10,601 nucleotides of DNA from assembly GCA_030599405.1 (NCBI GenBank), contig JAUVOB010000016.1:1-10601 (forward strand), in the 5' to 3' direction. Within the stretch, counting starts at the first letter, position 1, and the number at the start of each line of letters is the position of its first letter. Source of the DNA: Chloroflexota bacterium. Its GTDB lineage: Bacteria > Chloroflexota > Anaerolineae > Promineifilales > Promineifilaceae. The translations under genes and the position numbers were made by a program. The notes beneath the pieces were generated by a model. That model was given only the letters and a program-made list of their open reading frames with translations. It made no database searches and was not told the DNA's origin. Positions 6,480 to 10,601 of the stretch are shown piece after piece.

Positions 6480-7007
6480 ATGAACAATCGGATAATCGTA
6501 CTCCTAGGTTCAAATATCAATAAGGAGAAGAATCTTCCGGCGGCCGTAGGGTATCTGAATGAATGGTGCCAAGTGAGGGCGATCTCAAGCGTTTATGAGA
6601 CGTGTCCGGTCGGTCTCGTAGACCAACCTGCATTTCTAAACGCTGCGGTATTGGTCGAGTCATCACTGGATCCGGTCGTTTTCAGACGAGATATCCTGGA
6701 TCGAGTTGAATCTAAACTGAATCGGATGCGAACTTCCGATAAGAACGCTCCACGGACGATCGACGCAGATATGATCCTCTTTAATCAGGATGTATTTGAT
6801 CTGAACAAGGAACACCATATTCCCGATCCTGATTTGCTGAAGTATCGCCACGTCATTGTTCCCATCGCAGAACTGGAGCCAGAGCTCATTCATCCGGAAA
6901 CAGGTGAGTCTCTGTCGGCAATTGCCAAGCGGTTGGTCGAGGAAGCTAGAATAATGAGCAGGGATCCACTAAAGAGTCGACCTGATATCAATATCTCTGT
7001 TGGCTGA
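6480..7007 (+). CDS. folK: 6-hydroxymethyl-7,8-dihydropterin pyrophosphokinase
   Basis: FolK (HPPK) transfers pyrophosphate from ATP to 6-hydroxymethyl-7,8-dihydropterin, making the substrate for dihydropteroate synthase. The 175-residue product shows the family in order: VLLGSNINKEKNL (7-19), SSVYETCPVG (36-45), DQPAFLNA (48-55, with Asn54 in the pterin site), RVESKLNRMR (75-84), APRTIDADMILF (90-101), where Asp95 and Asp97 bind magnesium, and RHVIVPIAELEP (123-134). Two departures are visible: the usual LGR before the flexible loop reads LNR, and the IPHP motif reads IPDP (114-117), so a histidine that normally contacts ATP is aspartate. The ATG at 6480 is the only start after an in-frame TAG; no Shine-Dalgarno sequence is evident. 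No folP is visible. The gene converges on the next one, with no clear terminator in the 53 bases between. Confidence 0.93.
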   Translation: MNNRIIVLLGSNINKEKNLPAAVGYLNEWCQVRAISSVYETCPVGLVDQPAFLNAAVLVESSLDPVVFRRDILDRVESKLNRMRTSDKNAPRTIDADMILFNQDVFDLNKEHHIPDPDLLKYRHVIVPIAELEPELIHPETGESLSAIAKRLVEEARIMSRDPLKSRPDINISVG

Positions 7008-7060
7008 TCTAAATACGCGCCGGCCGGCTCTGGGTCTTCTCGATCCTGGCTACCAACCCC

Positions 7061-7987
7061 TTAGGGTCCAGATGATCCCTGTTGTACATCTGTATTTTGA
7101 TATGTTAATCGCCGTCCCCCGGCAAAGCCCCCAATTTCCGCACCACAGTTCTCTATCTGAAGCCCGTCCACAGGTGTGCTTCCATCAGCCAATTCAACTC
7201 TGTAGAAAAGTTCCGGTTCCATGGTGAAATCGCCGTAACCTTTCCCGTTTTCTGGATGGTATCCGGTGAAAAAGTGATCGGACCCCCCTTCCCATGAGAC
7301 CAATATTTCAATACCTGGAATGGGTTCAAGGAACGCGTCGTATACGACAACCTCAATCAATGGGATCGGGGTGTTACGCCGGCAAATTCGCTCCTGCTTC
7401 AACAACCTAAAGACAGGTACTGGTGTTGAAGAGGGTTTCTCAGTAGGAGTTGATGAAGGGGCTGCCGACCTGGTGGCTCTGCTAGTATTGGTCGGCGTTG
7501 GAAGTAGCGTAGTGGTAGCCGAGACCCGTTCTTGTGATGGCCTCGTCAAGACCGGTTCTCCCCGGCTGGGAACGAATAGGGCCACCGCGGAGCTCCGCGA
7601 GCCAAGTTTCTCGGCTACGATCGCCAGCTTATTCAGAATCTGTGCTGGCTCGCCATTACGAAGATTCCGTTCGAGCTGCAAAGCTACTGTATTGGCAACA
7701 TTTGGATCGTCGAGATTCTCAAGACGTCTTCTCGCCTTTTCCCAATCGCCGTCAGCTGCGTAACTTTGGCTGATCAAGAGGATATACTCCTCCTTGTACT
7801 CATCGCTCAGACGAGAAGGTCCCGCGGCGACATAGCTAACAGGCTCGACCAACCACGCGTAGTACAGACCAACCACCAACCCCACTATCAACCCGAATAA
7901 CACGAGACTGGCAGCACCCAACATTGGTTCTCGAGGCCTTGGCTGGCGCTCAGACGATGTTCCGGTAACGAACCTTCGACTTCTCAC
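7061..7987 (-). CDS. Anchored protein: paralogous N-domain, Thr/Pro linker and beta domain; unknown function
   Basis: I do not recognise a named family. The 308-residue product has a basic N-terminus, one hydrophobic helix (about 23-46), a helical domain (about 47-130) with DEYKEEYILLISQSYAADGD and WEKARRRLENL, a Ser/Thr/Pro linker (about 150-192) and a C-terminal beta-rich domain (about 195-285) containing VSWEGGSDHFFTGYHPENGK. Cys202 and Cys281 bracket the beta domain and could form a disulfide. The helical domain is clearly related to that of the next gene upstream. The start is a GTG at 7987 overlapping the upstream stop (GTGA), with AAGG three bases before it; an ATG giving Met22 is an alternative that would trim the basic tail. 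The topology implies a domain outside the membrane. The helical part may be TPR-like, and the beta part resembles Ig-like or carboxypeptidase-regulatory folds; both are guesses. Confidence 0.85.
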   Translation of the reverse strand: MRSRRFVTGTSSERQPRPREPMLGAASLVLFGLIVGLVVGLYYAWLVEPVSYVAAGPSRLSDEYKEEYILLISQSYAADGDWEKARRRLENLDDPNVANTVALQLERNLRNGEPAQILNKLAIVAEKLGSRSSAVALFVPSRGEPVLTRPSQERVSATTTLLPTPTNTSRATRSAAPSSTPTEKPSSTPVPVFRLLKQERICRRNTPIPLIEVVVYDAFLEPIPGIEILVSWEGGSDHFFTGYHPENGKGYGDFTMEPELFYRVELADGSTPVDGLQIENCGAEIGGFAGGRRLTYQNTDVQQGSSGP

Positions 7988-8388
7988 GATCCTTGTGTCG
8001 ACTCGATCTGAAACAAATATGGCTCCATAATCGGTGAAAAGTGTCCGAGATCATTGGCCAGTTTCACAAGAGGCAAAATCTCAGCTTCCGTCTCACCATT
8101 GAGAATGTGATCCACAGCTAATCCCAGTACCCAGCGCCCCGTATCTTCCTTACCTAAGCCACTTAAACGTCGACGGGCAGTCGATAGATCGTTTTCTTCT
8201 AAGTAGACGGTGGCGATCATTAATGTATAGTCCGCTTGAAAACGCTCTTCCATAACCGCCGGTTCGGCATCGGAAAATTCAATGGGCCAGGCTACCCAAC
8301 CAAGGAAGAGACCAACTCCAGCGCCAAGGATCAGACCTAAACCGATCCAAGCCGCTGCTCGTAGGAAACTTCGTCTATCCACCTTCAT
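7984..8388 (-). CDS. Small anchored protein, paralog of its downstream neighbour; unknown function
   Basis: The 134-residue product starts with MKVDRRSFLRAAAW, a charged stretch with a twin-arginine-like pattern, followed by a glycine-rich hydrophobic segment (about 12-33) and a helical domain. EERFQADYTLMIATVYLEEN and LSTARRRLSGL match, in order and spacing, DEYKEEYILLISQSYAADGD and WEKARRRLENL of the neighbour, and both then run to a LANDLG or VAEKLG end, so the two are tandem paralogs. This copy lacks the linker and beta domain. Its stop overlaps the next start by four bases, implying coupled translation. The ATG at 8388 is preceded only by a weak GAGA. It begins about 65 bases after the tRNA-Leu terminator; no convincing promoter was found between. 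No obvious signal-peptidase site follows the hydrophobic segment, so an anchor is more likely than secretion. Confidence 0.85.
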   Translation of the reverse strand: MKVDRRSFLRAAAWIGLGLILGAGVGLFLGWVAWPIEFSDAEPAVMEERFQADYTLMIATVYLEENDLSTARRRLSGLGKEDTGRWVLGLAVDHILNGETEAEILPLVKLANDLGHFSPIMEPYLFQIESTQGS

Positions 8389-8449
8389 TCTCAGTTGCGA
8401 TTCAACCCACGGACTCGGTTCATAATCCGGCTAGTCCCATAAAATAATG

Positions 8450-8483
8450 AAAAAGGGTCACTCATCCTCGATGAGTAACCCTT
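8450..8483 (-). terminator. Intrinsic terminator downstream of tRNA-Leu
   Basis: Positions 8453-8465 pair with 8471-8483 over 13 positions with one mismatch, around a 5-base loop. On the minus strand the stem runs directly into TTTTT (8454-8450) and a further T-rich stretch. It lies 57 bases past the tRNA 3' end, in the direction of tRNA transcription. Confidence 0.82.
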
Positions 8484-8539
8484 CACTTGTCCTGCTCAGT
8501 GGCGGGGAATATAATCATTGCCAGCCATAAGTAGAATCA

Positions 8540-8621
<82 letters not shown>

Positions 8622-8631
8622 CAGCGGTCAG

Positions 8632-8660
8632 AGTATAAGATATGCAATTCCTTCTGTCAA
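8632..8660 (-). promoter_or_regulatory. Near-consensus promoter of tRNA-Leu
   Basis: On the minus strand TTGACA (8660-8655, perfect) and TATACT (8637-8632, five of six) are separated by 17 bases. The -10 box ends 10 bases before the mature tRNA 5' end. This is the strongest promoter in the window, and its -35 box lies only 18 bases from the divergent sigma start. Confidence 0.88.
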
Positions 8661-8678
8661 TTTGACGATACAGATACT

Positions 8679-9269
8679 ATGGATGAGCAAGGTCTGATTA
8701 AACAGGCCAAGGATGGGGATGTCAACGCCTATAATACGCTCGTCCTTCATTACCAAAATACCGTCTATAACGTGGCCTATCGGATCCTCGGCGATCCGGC
8801 TTCGGCGGCCGATGCCAGCCAGGACGCGTTCATCTCCGCTTATAAAGCATTAGGACGTTTTCGCGGCGGAAGCTTCAAGTCTTGGATGATGCGTATCGTC
8901 ACGAATGCATGCTACGATGAACTGCGGCGGCGAAAACGAAGGCGACAATCCTCTCTTGATGAAATCACTGACGAAAACGAATCATCCCCGCTTCTGATTA
9001 GTGACAAAAGCCCTCAACCAGAGGAACATCAAGGACGTACCGAGTTGGTCTTGGCAATTGAGAGTTGCCTGGAGGGACTGCCGGATGAACAGCGCATCGC
9101 TGCGATTCTTTGTGATGTGGAAGGATACGACTACAAGGAAATCGCTGACATGATGTCCGTCTCCTTGGGAACGGTAAAATCACGGATTAGTAGAGCCAGA
9201 GCAAAGCTGAGAGATTGCCTGCAGACTTTTGCGGAACTATTACCCGCTCAATATCGTCATCAAACATAG
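8679..9269 (+). CDS. ECF-type RNA polymerase sigma factor (second of two)
   Basis: The 196-residue product is a group 4 sigma factor. Region 2 spans about 20-86 (NTVYNVAYRILGDPASAADA, then FISAYKALGRF and SFKSWMMRIVTNACYDELRR), followed by a very basic run RRRKRRRQ. An acidic linker (about 92-120) leads to region 4 at about 125-178 (LEGLPDEQRIAAILCDVEGY, then the helix-turn-helix DYKEIADMMSVSLGTVKSRI). It resembles the RpoE/SigW type. The frame is open back to 8592, but that earlier part overlaps the tRNA gene, so the ATG at 8679, where the conserved region begins, is preferred. No Shine-Dalgarno sequence or clear promoter was found in the 57 bases to the tRNA. The putative anti-sigma gene follows after 6 bases. 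The two sigma factors of the window are clearly different subtypes, not recent duplicates. Confidence 0.95.
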   Translation: MDEQGLIKQAKDGDVNAYNTLVLHYQNTVYNVAYRILGDPASAADASQDAFISAYKALGRFRGGSFKSWMMRIVTNACYDELRRRKRRRQSSLDEITDENESSPLLISDKSPQPEEHQGRTELVLAIESCLEGLPDEQRIAAILCDVEGYDYKEIADMMSVSLGTVKSRISRARAKLRDCLQTFAELLPAQYRHQT

Positions 9270-9275
9270 AGAATC

Positions 9276-10406
9276 ATGTTTGGATTTTTGCGTAACTTGA
9301 CGAAAACGGACAAAGAGAAGCGCCAGGAATTTCTGACGGCGTATCTCGACGACAGCCTCTCGCCTAAAGATCGGCGGCATTTTGAACAGTGGCTGGAGGA
9401 TGACGACGCGCTTCGCGCCGATCTCGAACAGCAGCGAGCAATCAAGGACGCGATCAGTCAGCTACCACGAGTTAGGGCGCCAAGGAGCTTTACCCTCGAT
9501 CCTTCCCTCTATGGTCGACCTAGCGCTCAACCCGGCCTGCAACTCTACCCAGCCTTGCGTGTTGCTACAGTCCTAGCCATGTTCGTTTTCATAGCTCTGA
9601 TATCGATTGATGTCTTCGTTTCAGAGTCTGGCTTCTCCACCAGTATCACAAGTACAGATGAGTTAGCTCAGGTCGCGGAGAAAGCCGCCGAAGAAGCAGG
9701 GGCATCTGAGAGATTTGGTGCTGAGAGTGAGGAACAGTCCGCTAGATCGGACGCCACTGGAGAAATAGCCGCTGCGGCTCCTGCGGAGGAAGTAGCTGCC
9801 GAAGAGGTCGTCGAGCTCGAGGAAGCTGTTCTCGAATCCGAATCAATAGCGGCACCGCAGCAACCGACCGGGACGTTTATAGCCCAGGAGTCAGCACTGG
9901 CTGTTGAGGAACCTCCCGCAGAGCGCGAAGGTGAAGCCGAATTAGTTTCCCCCGCAGAGGCTCAAGCTAACGGGGCGGCTGAAGCAGAGAGTGGAACTCG
10001 CACCGCTGAATTGTCTGCTGTGCAAACACTCGTAGGTACTCAAGAGCGTGATGAGCAGGTTCTTGGCGAGGTTCGAAAAACCGCCGAGGTTGAAGCCCTT
10101 GACGGTGAGACAACTCCCCAGCCGGTCGTCGCAACACCGACTTTACAAGAGATGCCTGCACCTACGCCGTTGCTGGAAGAAGCCATCGCGGCTGCGGAAT
10201 CGACTGCGGACGATCTGCATGAGGTTCCAGGTGACGTCCAGCAGGTAGTTGAAGAGGAAACCTTAGAAGCACTTCCTGATGTCGATGAAGGCTCCGCGCT
10301 TGGCATTGGATCTCTTCGTCTTGCAGAGATCTTTCTAGGTCTTTCGGTGCTATTTCTCATCCTTATAACCCTGTTGCTACGTCGTCAGGTACAGAAGGGA
10401 CCATAG
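9276..10406 (+). CDS. Two-span membrane protein, putative anti-sigma factor of the second sigma
   Basis: This is probably the regulator that holds the preceding sigma factor at the membrane. The 376 residues comprise a cytoplasmic N-terminal domain (about 12-65: EFLTAYLDDSLSPKDRRHFE, then LEDDDALRADLEQQRAIKDA) resembling the helical anti-sigma domain, a VRAPRSFTLDPSLYG segment (66-80), a membrane helix (about 93-114), a long acidic Ala/Glu-rich outer region (about 115-345) and a second membrane helix (about 347-368) ending in RRQVQKGP. No HxxxCxxC zinc motif is present, so it is not a classical ZAS protein. The outer region is low-complexity with no recognisable fold and could serve as a sensor stalk or a protease-accessible loop. 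AGAGAA stands five bases before the ATG, and only 6 bases separate it from the sigma stop, so the pair is an operon. Function is inferred from domain resemblance and position. Confidence 0.82.
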   Translation: MFGFLRNLTKTDKEKRQEFLTAYLDDSLSPKDRRHFEQWLEDDDALRADLEQQRAIKDAISQLPRVRAPRSFTLDPSLYGRPSAQPGLQLYPALRVATVLAMFVFIALISIDVFVSESGFSTSITSTDELAQVAEKAAEEAGASERFGAESEEQSARSDATGEIAAAAPAEEVAAEEVVELEEAVLESESIAAPQQPTGTFIAQESALAVEEPPAEREGEAELVSPAEAQANGAAEAESGTRTAELSAVQTLVGTQERDEQVLGEVRKTAEVEALDGETTPQPVVATPTLQEMPAPTPLLEEAIAAAESTADDLHEVPGDVQQVVEEETLEALPDVDEGSALGIGSLRLAEIFLGLSVLFLILITLLLRRQVQKGP

Positions 10407-10492
10407 GAAGCCGGCACAATTGAAAGGTCACATAATTCGGCATTCATTCAGCAAGCGGCAATTCTTCATAGACGCATTCAAAGGAGCAGACC

Positions 10493-10601
10493 ATCATTCC
10501 GGATAGTGCACCTGAGCGAATAGCCTACTGTCCAATCTGCGCCACATCTCTGGAAACAAGGTCTGTTGGAGATAAACATCGTCGCGTTTGTCCTTCATGC
10601 A
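10493..10601 (+). CDS. Zinc-ribbon protein, probably Nudix hydrolase (N-terminus only)
   Basis: The frame runs off the right edge; 36 codons are visible. It encodes IPDSAPERIAYCPICATSLE followed by RRVCPSC, placing four cysteines (13, 16, 33, 36) as a CPxC...CPxC zinc ribbon of the kind at the N-terminus of many Nudix hydrolases (NADH or ADP-ribose pyrophosphatase type). The Nudix box would lie beyond the window, so the family call is provisional. A strong ribosome binding site, AAAGGAG, lies at 10480-10486. The frame is closed upstream by TAG at 10469, and no ATG, GTG or TTG occurs between that stop and the zinc ribbon. Initiation would have to be at ATC (10493, six bases past the site) or ATT (10496). 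I chose ATC for its spacing. A sequencing error is the alternative. It is 86 bases downstream of the putative anti-sigma gene on the same strand. Confidence 0.6.
   Translation, partial: MIPDSAPERIAYCPICATSLETRSVGDKHRRVCPSC

Noticed and set aside
7019..7028. GCCGGCCGGC palindrome between folK and the convergent gene as a terminator
   Set aside because: It is a self-complementary 10-mer without a loop or T run; no bidirectional terminator structure was found.

Overview
The window looks like chromosomal DNA of a free-living bacterium, most probably a member of the Chloroflexota (Anaerolineae/Caldilineae-like). This is an inference from gene content: a caa3-type cytochrome oxidase subunit II with fused cytochrome c, two ECF sigma factors each linked to a membrane-anchored putative anti-sigma protein of a kind common in that phylum, a Thr/Pro-linker secreted polysaccharide deacetylase, and two small anchored proteins of a type I associate with Chloroflexota. 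No phage, transposon, CRISPR or integron signature is visible. Coding density is high, and no gene-free stretch exceeds 300 bases.

Layout. Positions 1-1318 (minus) hold coxB, followed downstream by a small two-helix membrane protein that runs off the window. Positions 1444-3648 (minus) hold an ECF sigma factor, a DegV/FakB-family fatty-acid-binding protein and a single-span anti-sigma-like protein whose ribosome binding site overlaps the degV stop codon; a clear intrinsic terminator closes this unit. Divergently from it, a good sigma-70 promoter that leaves almost no leader drives a membrane-anchored NodB-type deacetylase (3928-5082, plus). Positions 5224-7007 (plus) are a folate cluster: a PTR1/FolM-like pteridine reductase, folB and folK. 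Convergent to it (7061-8388, minus) is a pair of overlapping, tandem-duplicated anchored proteins of unknown function.

Next comes tRNA-Leu(CAA) (minus) with a near-consensus promoter and a terminator. Back to back with it is a second ECF sigma factor and its large two-span putative anti-sigma protein (8679-10406, plus). The right edge carries the start of a zinc-ribbon, probably Nudix, protein that has no ATG, GTG or TTG initiation codon but sits behind a strong Shine-Dalgarno sequence.

How the genes work together: two modules look like extracytoplasmic-stress sigma/anti-sigma signalling, one is folate biosynthesis, one is terminal respiration. The observations most worth following are the DegV gene lying between a sigma factor and its likely anti-sigma partner, the Asp-Tyr-Lys pteridine-reductase signature next to folB-folK, the tandem paralog pair, and the non-canonical start at the right edge.
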